A stretch of 64,000 nucleotides of DNA from NCBI GenBank assembly GCA_016711295.1, contig JADJTE010000005.1, forward strand, positions 186,001 to 250,000. The letters run 5' to 3'. Each line of letters opens with the position of its first letter. The first letter of the stretch is position 1. Source of the DNA: Sphingobacteriales bacterium (lineage in GTDB: Bacteria > Bacteroidota > Bacteroidia > Chitinophagales > UBA2359). The notes under the pieces are model-generated. The model was not told the origin of the DNA, ran no database searches, and saw only the letters and a program-made list of their open reading frames with translations. Position numbers and translations under genes: made by a program. Shown piece after piece: positions 19,459 through 31,415 of the stretch.

Positions 19459-21438
19459 ATGTTATTTGATAAAATATTGATTGCCAATCGTGGCGAGATA
19501 GCCTTGCGCGTGATGCGCACTTGCCGAAAAATGGGCATTACCACTGTTGCCATTTATTCTGATGCCGACCAAAATGCTTTCTTTACCCAATATGCCGACG
19601 AAGCTATATGTATAGGCGGGCACCAGCCTGCCGAGTCGTATTTATTGCAAGATAAAATTATTGCCGCCGCGCAACAGGTGGGCGCACAAGCGATACACCC
19701 AGGATATGGATTTTTATCCGAAAATGCCCAATTTGCTCGCCGTTGCCGTACCGAGGGGATTGCCTTTATCGGACCTAATCCCGAAGCTATCGAAGCGATG
19801 GGGTCGAAAATAGGTGCGAAAAAAATTATGCGCGAAAGAGGCGTACCTACTATACCAGGCTACGACGGAGCCGACCAAAACTTTGACACACTCCGTACCG
19901 AAGCCTTACGCGTCGGTTTTCCGATATTGCTTAAAGCATCGGCAGGCGGCGGCGGGAAAGGTATGCGAATTGTGCGGCAGGAGTTAGAATTAAGCAAAGC
20001 CATTCAAGCCGCACAGCGCGAATCGGAAGCCGCTTTTGGCGATGGCACTTTGCTTATAGAGAAATATTTTGACTCAGCGCGACATATCGAATTTCAGATA
20101 TTTGGCGACCAACACGGCAACGCGCTACATTGTTTTGAACGCGAATGTTCTATCCAACGCCGCTACCAAAAAATTATTGAAGAAAGCCCATCTCCAATAC
20201 TTAGCCCTGCTTTGCGCCAAGCTATGGGAGAAGCAGCGGTGTCGGCAGCGCGTGCCATAGGCTACGACAATGCGGGAACGGTCGAGTTTATCGTAGTGCC
20301 CGATGGCAATTTTTACTTCTTAGAAGTCAATACGCGCTTACAAGTCGAGCATCCCGTTACCGAGATGGTTACGGGTTTAGACCTCGTTCAATTGCAAATT
20401 GAAGTAGCGCAGGGCAAAGCCCTCCCATTTGCGCAAGCCGATTTGGAGCAACGAGGTCACGCTATCGAGGTACGCCTCTACGCCGAAGATGCGGCAACAA
20501 TTTACGCCCGCTACGGGCACTATACTTTGCTGGGATACGGGCAATGCCCCACCCGATACGCGCTACGATACAGGCGTACAAACAGGTTCTAAAATAGATA
20601 TTTACTACGACCCAATGATTGCCAAAATCATTACCCACGCCGATACGCGCCCCGATGCTATTCGCAAAATGCGCCGTGCATTACAAGAGTTAGCCTTATT
20701 GGGCATCACTACCAACAAAGACTTTTTGTCTGCCATCTTGCAACACCCCAATTTTTTAGCAGGCGATTTTAATACGCATTTTTTGCAACAACAATTTAAT
20801 TATATTGCCCCTTGCTATACCGAGCGGCAACAACATTATTTCGCTTTGGCAGCCCTTGCTTACCAATGGACACAGCGCAAGCAAGCGCGTATCTTACTAA
20901 GCGAACTACCATCGGGTTGGCGCAATAGCGACCACGCACCCCAGCAATGCGCCTACCGTCTGGGCGATACCGTATTATCCTTACAATATCGTTCTGCCGA
21001 CTCGCAACAACTACACGTAAGCATCGGCGACCAAAGTTATACTATCCAAATCTTTGCCCCAATGCCGTCAAACCACATTCGCATAGCTATAAATGGGCAT
21101 CTGCTCAGATTTATCCTTGTTGAGCAAGCCGACAAACTGTATATCCATCAAAACGTACTGGCCATACAATGCTACAAATCGTACCGCGTTTCTGCGAAGC
21201 CATCGAAGAGAGTAGCAGCAGCGGATATAGGGCGCAGATGCCCGGCGAGGTTGTGAAAGTATTGGTACAAGCGGGTGATGCCGTCAAATCGGGCGATGTG
21301 CTGCTCATTTTGGTATCAATGAAAATGGAAACGAGCATCGAGGCGCACGGAGACGGCGTGATAGAGGAGGTATTTGTGACCGAAAGAAGTTTTGTCGAGG
21401 CAGGCACAATTTTATTGTCATTTAGTCAAAAAGAATAA
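19459..21438 (+). CDS. Acetyl/propionyl-CoA carboxylase alpha subunit: biotin carboxylase plus biotin carrier (two frame breaks)
   Basis: ATP-dependent carboxylation of biotin, which then donates CO2 to an acyl-CoA through a separate beta subunit. The start is the ATG at 19459 ([18 protein letters not shown]). The ATP-grasp domain has [11 protein letters not shown] at 160-170 and [17 protein letters not shown]; a BT linker region follows, then a C-terminal biotinyl domain with [10 protein letters not shown] and the biotinylated Lys in VSMKMETS. Breaks: one surplus base around 20495-20503 (restores EDAA...FTPATGTI) and one missing base near 21160-21175 before [13 protein letters not shown]. 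The restored length is about 660 residues, typical of PccA/AccA-type subunits. MeaB elsewhere in the window suggests propionyl-CoA to methylmalonyl-CoA flow, by inference. Confidence 0.9.
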
Positions 21439-21497
21439 TTTTTTTATTTTGTAGGAATAATTATAGAATTTTACAATTATTTCACGCCGAACGTATT

Positions 21498-22285
21498 CTA
21501 TTTGCCACTCTTGGGCTGTTGCTGTTGTACGGGCGGCTTGGGTGTTGTAGAGGTGTTGGGTTTTGCAGGCGGCGATTCTGGCTTGGGTTGTTGCTTTTTA
21601 GGTTGCTGCTGCTGTTTGGGTTGCTGCTGTTGCTTGGGGGGTGGGGCGGTGCGTGGCTTATCAGTAGCTTTTGCGGGTGCGGCGACGGGTGTAGGTGTCT
21701 TAGCTACATACTCCACTTTCCAGCCGCTTTCAGTAGCGATTTGGGTCACAAAACCGAACATTTCTTGAGCTTGCTGGCGGGCGGTCTGCATCATTTCGCT
21801 GCGCAGGGCGTTAGCGCGAATGGTGTCTTTGGCGGCGGCTTGCAATAGGCTTAGTTCTTGGGGAGTAAAACTATTAAAAATGCCATTTTCGATGTCATAA
21901 TAATTAACATCGGTGTCGATAGCCAAGATAGTGGGTTCGGGCAAATTGACGATGCGCATTATGCGTTGCACAGTATCGAGGTCGATACGCAAACTTTCTA
22001 GATTATAGCCTACTGATACTTTGCCTTTTACTTTTAACAAGGCACGTTTGCGAAGCCGGGCAAATCCCAGCCGTAATACTCTTTGCGGTCTAAAATATCG
22101 GAAAATTCGCCCTCTACAACAATCATTTTATAGACCGTTTGTATTTTTTCAAGCAGTACTTTGGAGTTGTCTTCGCGGTGTGTTTGGGGTTTTATCGCCT
22201 CTACTGCCGAGTCGAAGCGGCTCATCATCACAGCCCCAACTATCATGGCAAGACCTACTACGAGTATCAGTAATATTAGCCGCAT
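21498..22285 (-). CDS. DUF4230 family membrane-anchored protein (one frame break)
   Basis: N-terminal signal-anchor (MRLILLILVVGLAMIVGAVM), then the DUF4230 core with KIQTVYKMIVVEGEFSDIL, YYGWDLPGF and KGKVSVGYNLESLRIDLD. Function is unknown for the family. The C-terminal 60 or so residues are a low-complexity Pro/Gln/Lys tail with repeated PKQQQQ. The frame breaks at the T3 run 22047-22049: one missing base (coding A) joins ...PGFAKRALLKVKGK. The restored length is about 262 residues. It lies 60 bases beyond the convergent carboxylase gene. Confidence 0.8.
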
Positions 22286-22416
22286 GGTACAAATAAGATT
22301 AGCATTTCGGATATCAACCTAAGCGGTAGATATCAGGTAAAAGATTGGAGATTGGATTGAGTCGGGTGTTGCTGTAAGATAGCCCAATAATTATTCGTAT
22401 AAATGGTTTTGAGTCA

Positions 22417-23243
22417 TTATTTCATCAATCCCGTTAGTTTGATTGCTTCTTTGGCGGGTGCTACGTCAGGTACGCGCAGGAGGTGTGCGCCTTTGAGCAA
22501 AGCAATGGTATGCAATACGCTTGTACCATTGAGGGCTTGGTCGGGTGTGGTATCCAGTGCCTTGTAAATCATACTTTTGCGCGATAAACCTACCATCAAT
22601 GGCAAGCCTGTTAGCGCAAATCGGTCTAAGTGCTGCAAAAGTAAGTAATTATGCGCTATTGTTTTGCCAAAACCAAATCCAGGGTCTATAATAATGTCTT
22701 TAACGCCCATTTCGCGGTAGTTTTGGGCGCGTTGCACGAGGCTGTTATAGACCGTGCGCACTACGTCGTCGTATTGTGGATTCTGCTGCATGGTTTGGGG
22801 AGTGCCTTGTAGGTGCATAATGATATAGGGCACGCCCATTTGGGCGATGGCGGCAGGCAATTTTGGGTCGAATAAGCCGCCCGATATATCATTGATAATT
22901 TGCACACCCTCTTGTACGGCGGCGCGAGCTACGGCAGCTCTATATGTATCGGCAGATAAAACGGCTTGCGGAAAATGGCGTACCAAAGCGCGGACAGCGG
23001 GCAGCAAACGCGACAATTCGGCATCTTCTGCCAACTCTTCCGCCCCCGGACGCGACGACATAGCTCCTATATCAATAAAATCTGCCCCTCGTCCAACATT
23101 TTTTCGGCTTGTGCTAATAGCAGTTTATCCGATGTATACCTGCCACCGTCGTAAAACGAATCGGGCGTTATGTTGAGTATGCCCATTACGCGCGGTGTGG
23201 CAAAATCGATAATATTTCCCTTGCAACAGATAGTAGGTATCAT
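22417..23243 (-). CDS. folP: Dihydropteroate synthase (one frame break)
   Basis: Condenses p-aminobenzoate with hydroxymethyl-dihydropterin diphosphate in folate synthesis; target of sulfonamides. Signature 1 is MGILNITPDSFYDGG and signature 2, around the break, is DEGADFIDIGAMSSRPGAEE. Later family blocks IINDISGG, DIIIDPGFGFGKT and GLSRKSMI are present. One G is missing at the C4 run 23085-23088 (coding G4 should be G5). The restored protein is about 276 residues from the ATG at 23243. The usual SRPG motif and Asp/Asn residues are intact. Two small gaps separate it from DUF4230 and the radical SAM gene on the same strand. Confidence 0.92.
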
Positions 23244-23349
23244 GGGCAGAAATGAATGAGAGGGCGGGGCAAATGGGCAAATTGTAAAATTGTTTATTTT
23301 ATACATATTGCCATTCTGTATTTTGTCTATTTACAATACTACTACGCTA

Positions 23350-24360
23350 TTAAGCCCAAACCTTAGTGCCTTCCGAGCAATTGGCACAAATATCTATTTC
23401 TTTGCGCGAGCGCAGTAGGGCAGCCCTGAACTGTTGGTAGGCTTGCCCGTGCCAAATATCGGCAAACGATTGGGTTTTTAGGTCGCCCAATTGGTGCGTT
23501 GCGTCTTTGTCGAAGCAGCAGGGCACGATGCGCCCGTCCCAAGTAATGACGCAGGCGTGCCAAAGTTTCCAGCAGTGGTTGAGCAATTTGTTTTTTACGC
23601 GGTAAGTGCCGTCGGCTTGTTGGGCATAGCGCGAATAACGGTCGATGGTCGGGATTAATGGATTGCCTTGCTCGTAGTCGTAGACTTGTGCCGTTTTGAG
23701 TTTGACCGTATCAACCCCAATTTCTTTGCCTATGCGCTGCACCTCTGCTATTTGGTGTTCGTTGGGTCGGACGACTAAGAATTGAAAAATGATATGCGGC
23801 GTATGCGATTTTAGCTGGCGTTTCCAGGCTACAAGGCGGCGCGTGCCGTCCAATACGGTTTGCAGTTTGCCGCCTATCCGATACGATTCGTAGGTTTCTT
23901 GCGTTGTGCCGTCTATCGAAATAATGATGCGGTCTAAGCCCGATTCGATGGTTCGGCGGGCGTTCTCGTCAGTCAAAAAATGCCCATTGGTCGAGGTTAC
24001 GGTATAGATGCCGCGCTCGGAGGCATATTGTACCATTTCCAAAAATCGGGGTTGAGGTAAGGTTCGCCCTGAAAATAGAAATATAGATAGACTAAGGTGT
24101 CTTGTAATTCGTCGAGTACGCGCCTGAAAAAATCGCTGCGCAGCCTACCCGTTGGGCGCGTAAAAAGCACGCAGACCGCTCGGACATTCGGGGCAACGTA
24201 GGTTACAAGCGGTAGTAGGTTCGAGCGAAATGGTGAAAGGCAAGCCCCATTGTCGAGCTTTGCCCGTCAGTCGGGTATAATAAAACGATACCAATACGGC
24301 AGCGATATTATATAGTCGTCGCCAACTGAGTTTGGATAAAAAATTAAGCGTATCGCGCAT
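23350..24360 (-). CDS. Radical SAM/SPASM domain protein (two frame breaks)
   Basis: Iron-sulfur radical enzyme. The start is the ATG at 24360 (MRDTLNFLSKLSWRRLYN). The radical SAM cluster motif CX3CX2C is CNLRCPEC after SLEPTTA, with YFYFQGEPYLNPDF following. The C-terminal SPASM region has CWKLWHACVITWDGRIVPCC and IDICANC, which bind auxiliary FeS clusters. Breaks: one surplus base at the A5 run 24162-24166 (restores LRAFTRPTGRLRSDFFRR) and one missing base at the A5 run 24041-24045 (restores NPDFLEMVQYASERG). The restored length is about 336 residues. No peptide precursor or glycan partner is evident beside it, so the substrate is unknown. Confidence 0.85.
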
Positions 24361-24508
24361 AAGAGATAAGGGCGGCGCCCGCCGATTCAGCGCAATATTG
24401 CGCTTTGATACCAACAGAGAAAGGTTTTGTGAGGCGAAAATCGCGCTTAGATAGGGCGCAGGGCAATTAGTAGCTGGCGGCGCGAGGCATCTCCGCCAAA
24501 TATTAATA

Positions 24509-25935
24509 TTAATACTGCTCGCGGCGGTTGGTATCGCCCGGTGCTTGGCTATTTTGTTGGATAATGCCACGTGCCGAAGTCGTATCGCCGTTTTGGTGGC
24601 GATTTTTGACCGAATCTAATATCTCTTGGAGATTATTGATAACGACAATATCGAGTTTGCTTTTAGCCTCTTCCAATTGCAATTGGGTGATGCCCGCTTT
24701 GTTCAGCAATAGGCTGTCGGCGAGTATATTGTCTACCACACTACGTAGCGAATCTTCAATAAATAGGTTTCGGTCTTCGGTCTGTATTTCTTCTATCCGT
24801 TGTTGGGCATCGGCTTTGTTCGGAAACAATTGCAGTGCTTGTTCGTATAGTTTGATTGCCTCTGGTTTGCTGCCTGCCAAGCGCAGAGAGTCGGCTTCTT
24901 TGATGAGTTGGTCGTATTTAGCTATTTGGCGGCTATACATTATTTTATAAATACCCAGACTCAATATCAGCAACAAGCATACTGTTCCTGCTATCGCTAA
25001 CCACCGATTAGTGTTGGTGTTGTCGGTTTTTGCCTGCTGTTTGACCTGATGAGCCTTGTTTGCGGGCGGAGTGCTGATGGGTATTTCAGCGGTTTTGATG
25101 CGTTCTTGGTCAATGGCGGGGCTGTTGTTATCGAGGGCTGTGGCGGTATTGATTTGTGGCGACGCTGTGGCAGGAGTTATATCGGCTATATGGAACAGAT
25201 ACATCGAAAAATTGTCGTGAGAAAACAATTCGCAGGCTTCTAAAATGGACAACCGCGCCTCTGCCAAATCTATATCGGCATTGGGCAATAGACCAGATAA
25301 GGTTGGTTCGTCAATGCTTTCTAAGATACCATCGCTACACAATAGAAAATAGTCGCCTATTTGTAAATCGGTAATTTCTACAACGTCGGCTTTGGAGTGC
25401 TGGGAGCTATCTGCCGAAATAGCCCGCAAGATAGCTTTGCGTTGGGGTGGTGGGCGGCATCTTCGGGGCGCAGCTCGCCGCGCTTGACCAATTCATTGAC
25501 TAAGGAGTGGTCGTCGGTCATAAATTGCACCTTGCCTTGTCGCATTTGGTATACGCGGCTGTCGCCTACCCATGCTACGACAGCGCGGTTAGCTTGGTCG
25601 TCGAGCCATACGAGCGTTAGGGTAGTGGACATACCCGCACATTCGGGTTTAGTGGCAGTATATCGCTGCAAACGCGCTTCGGCGTGTCGTATTGCTTTTA
25701 CAATATAGGCTTCATCTACCCAAGAGGTGATATTTTCTTGAAAATACTGTGCAATAGCTTCGCAAACCATACGCGAGGCTACTTCGCCTTTATTTGCCCC
25801 ACCCACACCGTCACAAACCATAAACAGACGTTGTTGGTCGGTAGCCGCGCCAGCGGGTGGATAAATAGAGTCTTCGTTGTTTTTGCGCCTGCCCTGTTCG
25901 TTCAAAAAAACGGGCGATTTGATGACTATTGCCAT
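24509..25935 (-). CDS. PP2C-type Ser/Thr phosphatase with TM helix and helical C-terminal domain (one frame break)
   Basis: The N-terminal 250 or so residues form a PPM/PP2C phosphatase: NEQGRRKNNEDSIY, VCDGVGGANKGEVAS (metal-binding Asp), STTLTLVWLDD, VAWVGDSRVY and DYFLLCSDGILE. The conserved motifs for two Mg/Mn ions are intact. After a Thr/Pro/Asn-rich linker comes one TM helix (WLAIAGTVCLLLILSLGIYK), then a TPR-like segment (AIKLYEQALQLFPNKADAQQ) and a coiled tail, predicted outside. One A is missing around 25436-25438; restoring it gives NAKAILRAISADS. Full length is about 475 residues. No kinase gene is seen in the window. Confidence 0.85.
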
Positions 25936-26094
25936 TATTAAGTATTACACGCTCGGCGTTGTTAGAATGTGATAGTTATCGATGCCGATTGCAAGCGACA
26001 AGGTAGGGAATTTTTGCCAGACTTACACTTTTCAGCCGCAAAGTTGGTGTTTTTCGCGCTTATAACGCCCAATTTGCCTTAGTTTTTTTATAAC

Positions 26095-29000
26095 TTAGAA
26101 CAAATTGCCAATTTGACGCACCGTTTTGAGTGGGTTGAGGGCATCGAAACGCAGCAAAAAGGTTATCTTTTCATACCATTTTGTATCGTTAGTGCTATAA
26201 ATATTGCGCAAATTGCTGGAATGGAGCAAAGGTACATAAATTTCAAAAATATCGGGTAGGGGTGTTATAGCTATACCACCATCAAACCACAATTCGCCCG
26301 ACCCATACACAGCGTCGTCCGATGCGATAGGCAAGGCTATATCGGCATAGAGGCGCAAGGGCAATTTTCGTACCAAACTTGATTTAAAATTGGCTGCCAA
26401 GAGCCAGCGGTCGCTGAGGGCTACACTGAACGGAAATTTCATGCCTCCTTGTCGCAAACCTACTTGCTGCGCCCATAGCCCGTCGCTCTCGTAGCGTCCT
26501 AAGTAAATTTCGTCTGCCATTACATCATAAAAACTACGGTCTGACGCACTTAGGCGGTAGGCATTATTGTTGGTGCGGATATAACCACCAAAGAAGCGCA
26601 TATCCAAGCCTTGTCGTTTGCCGCGAAACGAAAAACGGTATTTCGCTGCCATAGTTGCCGATAGGAACGAACTGCCGCCACCGCGAACAGACATTGCTAA
26701 ATTGTATGGATTGACGACGCGGCGGTCGTCATGTTCAAAGGCTATCTCGTATAGGTTTTCGGATTCGGGCAATAAACCTACGAATCCTTCGCTGCAAAAT
26801 TCAGTACCCGTACTAAAAATAATGTCGCAAGTACTGCGGTCTATCCGAACATACCGCGCCCTTATTTGCCGTATTGCCGAACTGCGCGGGTTTTTGTTTT
26901 TCAGCGTCAATGTCTCCGAAAGAGAAATACGGCTAAAAACGCCCGCTTCGCTGCTGACAAGCGTGGGCGGTGTGCCCGGTTGTTCTGCTGGTCGATAGAC
27001 CGATGCCGTACCCCAGCTAAACGATTGCACGCTGAGGGCGGTTTGCGCTTGCGAAAAAACAGTTTTGGGATATAAATTATATGCCACGCGCCCCATACCT
27101 GCCAAATTCTTAGAGCCAAAAGCATACATCGGCACCAAGGCTAACTCAAACTTGCGCGGTGGCAGTAGCCCGTTGTAGATTGCCAAACCCAACATCGCGC
27201 CGTCGTGGGCATTATAGCCCAATGCGGGCAACCAAAAAATTTGTCGTTTCTTGGGGTTTTCTAAGCTGCCCAAAAATTGTAGGCGCAGAGGCTCGCCCTT
27301 TTTACATAGTCCTTTGAGCCGATAATTGTTGTTGCGCCGATTGAGGTCGGGTATTGTTTGTGCGGCATCTATTTGGTAACGCTCATAATTGCCACTCGGA
27401 AACAGCACGTCCATATTGCCATTAAAACCGTCGTACCATACCGTTTTTACGATGCTATCTTGCCGATACGCGCTGATGCTATATGTGCCGCGCACCGCTC
27501 CCAGAGGTTGGGCGAGGCGCAATTGGTCGTAGGCGGTATTGCCAATTTTTTCATATTGGCGATTTACGTCCTTGATGCGATAATCGGTAATGGCAGTTGT
27601 ATTGATAAGTTCGTCAAAAAACCAAGTCAAATCTTTCGAAGTATTGGCTTCAAATAGGCGGCGTAAGTCTTGGGGCTGTGGATGTTTAAATTCGTATTGC
27701 CGATAATACTCGCGCATGATACGGTCAAATTCTTTCGTGCCAAAGGAGGCTTCCAGCCAACGGAATGCCAATGCCGTTTTGCCATATACGATGCCACCAT
27801 AGTTAAGCGGAGTATATTGGGTTGCGTGCCCCTCGATGGCTTGGTCTTTGGCTTGTCGGGCGTTGTAGCTATATAGTAGGTAGTTGAGATAATCGCCGTT
27901 ATAGTCAGCTAAATCCGAACCAGCGAGCTATGGGGTTATTTGCCATATCGCCCAATAATTTTCCGTCGGGATATTGTTCGCGCAGGGCATCCGTCGCCTG
28001 TAATACGAATTGATGCCTTCGTCGAGCCGGCGATGGTCGCGCCTCGTTGCCGCCTTGTCCAAAACCAATTATGCCCTACTTCATGCCAGATAACCGCTTC
28101 TGAGGGCAAGTGCGTTGCCCGATTTTCCGATGACCGTTATATTGGGATATTCCATGCCCGCGCCTGCACTGAGGGCACTCTGAACCGCCGCAGATGTTGG
28201 TAGGGGATATTCGCCCACCAAACGCGAGTAATGCAATACGGCTTTGCCCACATATTCGGGGGCGCGTTTCCATAATTGAGCTTCTTCGTTGCTAAACATT
28301 GCCCAAACCGCCACTTTGCGCCCCGATTCGAGCATTACCTCGTCGCGTAGGACGTTAAATCGTTTGTCGGCAAACCAGGCAAAATCATGTATGTTGTCTT
28401 GGTGATAGTGCAAGGTCTTAGTGCCTGCCGACGAAGGCGGAAAAACATCTTTGCCTTCGTAGGTCGGGAATTGGTCTATTTGTGCTGTTCTTTGGGCTAA
28501 TTCGCCGAGCCATGCTTGCTCTTCGGGATTTTGCAAATCGCCTGTTGCGCCTACTACATAATTACTCGGTAGCGTGATGCGCACGTCAAATGAGCCATAT
28601 TCACTATAAAATTCGCCTTGGTCTAAGTAAGGCATCGGATGCCAGCCTTGCGCGTCGTACACGGCGGGTTTGGGATACCATTGGGTAATTTGATAAGATT
28701 GCCCTACGTGCCCCAAGCGCGAAAAACTGTGCGGTATTTTTACCCTAAACGGCGATTGTACGCTTAACGTTTCACCGCTTTTGAGTGGTTCTACCAATTC
28801 TAAGCGGGCAATATCGGGGTTTTGGGGTCATAAGTCAATGTTAATGGGCTGCCTTGCTCGGTCTTAAACTGCAATTGGTCGATATAGCCACGCTGCTTTT
28901 TGGGAGCGTAGTAAAAGTCGGTATTGCGGTTTTCTAACTGTTGTTGGGCAAACGCACTTTGGTCGCTGCTGTACGCATTGGGATATAGATGCATCCAAAT

Positions 29001-29252
29001 GAACGGTAGGGCAGCGGGCGAGTGGTTGGTGTATTCGATGCGAATGGTGCCATTTAGCTCATGCGCCACATCGTCAAGTGTAACGGCAATATCGTATTTG
29101 ACCGACTGTTGCCAAGCAGCACTACTGTCTTGCACAAGTGGCGGCGAGGCTGCAACAAGAAGTGGCATGGTTGCGTACCATATATATGACAATGCGCCGA
29201 AAAAAAAGCGGAAACGGAGAGAGGAAAAACAATCAAACAATATATATTGCAT
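26095..29252 (-). CDS. M1-family zinc metallopeptidase with C-terminal beta-rich region (about six frame breaks)
   Basis: Aminopeptidase-type protein with a possible signal sequence (SYIWYATMPLLVAASPP). Family hallmarks are the exopeptidase loop GAGMEYPNITVI and the zinc site HEVGHNW, followed by the downstream DEGIN glutamate region. The C-terminal 450 residues are beta-rich (GRVAYNLYPKTVF, LYADIALPI) and resemble the barrel-like tails of long Bacteroidota M1 proteins. Breaks: C missing at 28816-28819, and five indels between about 27920 and 28115 (around 28108, 28068, 28035, 27985 and 27924) that scramble the zinc region. Undone, they read GNALPSEAVIWHEVGHNW and ARWFGLADYNGDYLNYLL. The full span encodes about 1050 residues. 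Confidence 0.85.
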
Positions 29253-29295
29253 ATAATTTTATTTGTTCAAGATAAGAGGGGGCTATATGATAGCG

Positions 29296-29303
29296 CAAAA
29301 GTA
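29296..29303 (-). promoter_or_regulatory. Putative -7 box of M1 peptidase promoter
   Basis: TACTTTTG on the minus strand, 44 bases upstream of the M1 peptidase ATG, matching TAnnTTTG. Confidence 0.5.
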
Positions 29304-29820
29304 GCGAGTTTTTTTTGATAATTTGCACAAGAGAACATTCTTACCCAAAAACTTGTTCGGCTTGTTTAGATCCAGAGCAGATTCAAAATCCTACTGATAC
29401 TCAAATCGCCGCTGCCAAATGTTATCAGCAATCGGAGAATAGTGGCACAATATGCTAAAAATAATGATAGAAATTAAAATATGTAAAAAATATTGAGAAA
29501 CATAATATTTCGCCTTATCAACCATCAAGCCATTGTGCATATTTATAGGTATAATAAAAATTTTTGACCAAACCATGACAATATTTTTTTGTTTCTATTG
29601 ATATTCGCCGTACATTGTGCTTAGAAACAGGCATTAACACCTGATATCTGATATTATGCAGATGTGTTTTTTAGCATTGAAACGAGGGCAATTGGCATTT
29701 TTATTCCTTGCTTTGTCATTTTATTGTAAAAGTAAAAAAAAGCTGCTAAGAAATTAGTCAATATGCTGTAAAATTGCAATCTGCTTTATCGCACCACTAA
29801 CCCTTCCACCCCTTTTTGTT
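29304..29820. other. AT-rich intergenic region between divergent genes
   Basis: About 500 bases without a supported gene, RNA or repeat. It should contain the promoter of the TPR gene starting at 29821, but no TAnnTTTG with a spaced TTTG was found on the plus strand. Confidence 0.5.
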
Positions 29821-31237
29821 ATGCCGAAAGAAGACTTTGGCAATGACCACCGCCGACAAGAAGCCCTACAATTAGTAGCGCAATACGAAGAAATGCAGCG
29901 TAGTCATACACCGGCATTCTTTGATTTAGACAGCCTCGAACACATCATCGAATACTACGAAAACCATTTCGAGTTCGATAAAGCGTTAGAAGTAATTGAT
30001 ATTGCCGCTACACAACACCCATTCTCGGCAACCGTATTGTGTAAAAAAGCACAATTATTGATAGACCGCAAAGACTTTGACGAAGCATTAGAGTTGGTCA
30101 ACAAAGCCCGACTGCTCGCCCCCAGCGAATTGGATATAGTTTTGCTCCAAGCCGAACTATTTACCTACCTCAATTGCTACGACGAAGCTATCTCCGCGCT
30201 ACACATAGCCTTAGACCAATATACCGACCCCGAAAGCCGATTAGATTTATTGCTGACCATAGCCGACATCTACGAAATCAGCGAGGACGAAGATAATGCC
30301 TACCGCTATTATAAAAAAGTCTTGAAAATAAGACCCAATAACGAACAAGCCCTATCCAATATCGATTATTTGGTAGAAAATGGCAAGCGATATGCCGATA
30401 GCATCAAACTACATAGCCGCATTATCGACCGCGACCCCTATTGCTACCTGGCTTGGTATAACTTGGGTAATGCCTATTTTGCCCTAGAAAAATATGACCA
30501 AGCCATAGAAGCCTATGAATTTGTAACGGCTATTAACGAAAAATACGACCTCGCCTACCGAAATTTAGGCGAATGTTATGCCAAGTTGTGCCAATACGAA
30601 CGCTCTTTACAATTATATATGGAGGCACTACTGCATGCCGCCGAACCCGACGACGAATTGCACTACCAACTTGCCTACTGCCACCTACAACTGAAACAAT
30701 ACAACCGCGCACTCAAAGAACTCGAATGTGCCATAGACATCAACCCCAATAACCACGAAGTATGGTTTTTGCGGCAAATGCTGGCAATATATGGGATATG
30801 GCGAAACCGCGTTAGATTGTTATAATCGCGCCTTGTCGCTCGACCCCAGCAACCATAGCTACCTGTCAGATATAGCTAATCTGCATTTCGAATTGGGCAA
30901 TGCCGATACCGCCATCGTGTTTTACCAATACGCCCTCGAAAAAGAACCCAATATACTTAGCCACTACGAAAACTTAGCCTACGTACTGGCGCACAACCAA
31001 CAATATGCCGAAGCTCAAATAGTACTACAAATTGCCCTGAACCGCTTCGACTGCCAAGCCGATTTGTTGGCAATAGAAGCCGTATGCCAATGGGCTAAAG
31101 GGCAATGTAGCGAAGCTCTGCTTACACTAACACAAGCTATGCAACTGTCGCCAAATGCACACCAAACCGCCCTGACGCTATTGCCCGCTATGGGCAACAG
31201 CAATGAAGTATGGACGGTTATAGGTACGGTTAGATAA
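29821..31237 (+). CDS. Tetratricopeptide repeat protein (one frame break)
   Basis: Cytoplasmic TPR solenoid without signal peptide. At least ten TPR units are visible, for example AWYNLGNAYFALEKYDQAIE, AYRNLGECYAKLCQYERSLQ and ELHYQLAYCHLQLKQYNRAL, typical protein-binding scaffolds. The frame shifts by one surplus base around 30785-30792. The second frame continues the repeat pattern (MGYGETALDCYNRALSLDPS) to the TAG at 31235-31237. Restored length is about 472 residues. The partner is unknown; the next gene is a metalloprotease 178 bases downstream. Confidence 0.8.
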
Positions 31238-31415
31238 TCGTTGGCAGCGATTATGCGAACTTTTCTAATCAGACGTGCGTAAAATAGGGAAAGGAAATGC
31301 AAGACAAACCGCCGGCGGGGTTTCATCAGGAGCGAACCGCCTTTGAATATACGAACTTGGCACAGGTAGCCGAAAATGGACTTGAGAGTAGGCGAGGTTT
31401 AACGTATAAACTACT

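Noticed and set aside
31238..31415. tRNA or small RNA gene between the TPR and protease genes
   Set aside because: No cloverleaf, T-arm consensus or stable stem could be traced; no tRNA was recognised anywhere in the window by eye, though a tRNA scan was not possible.
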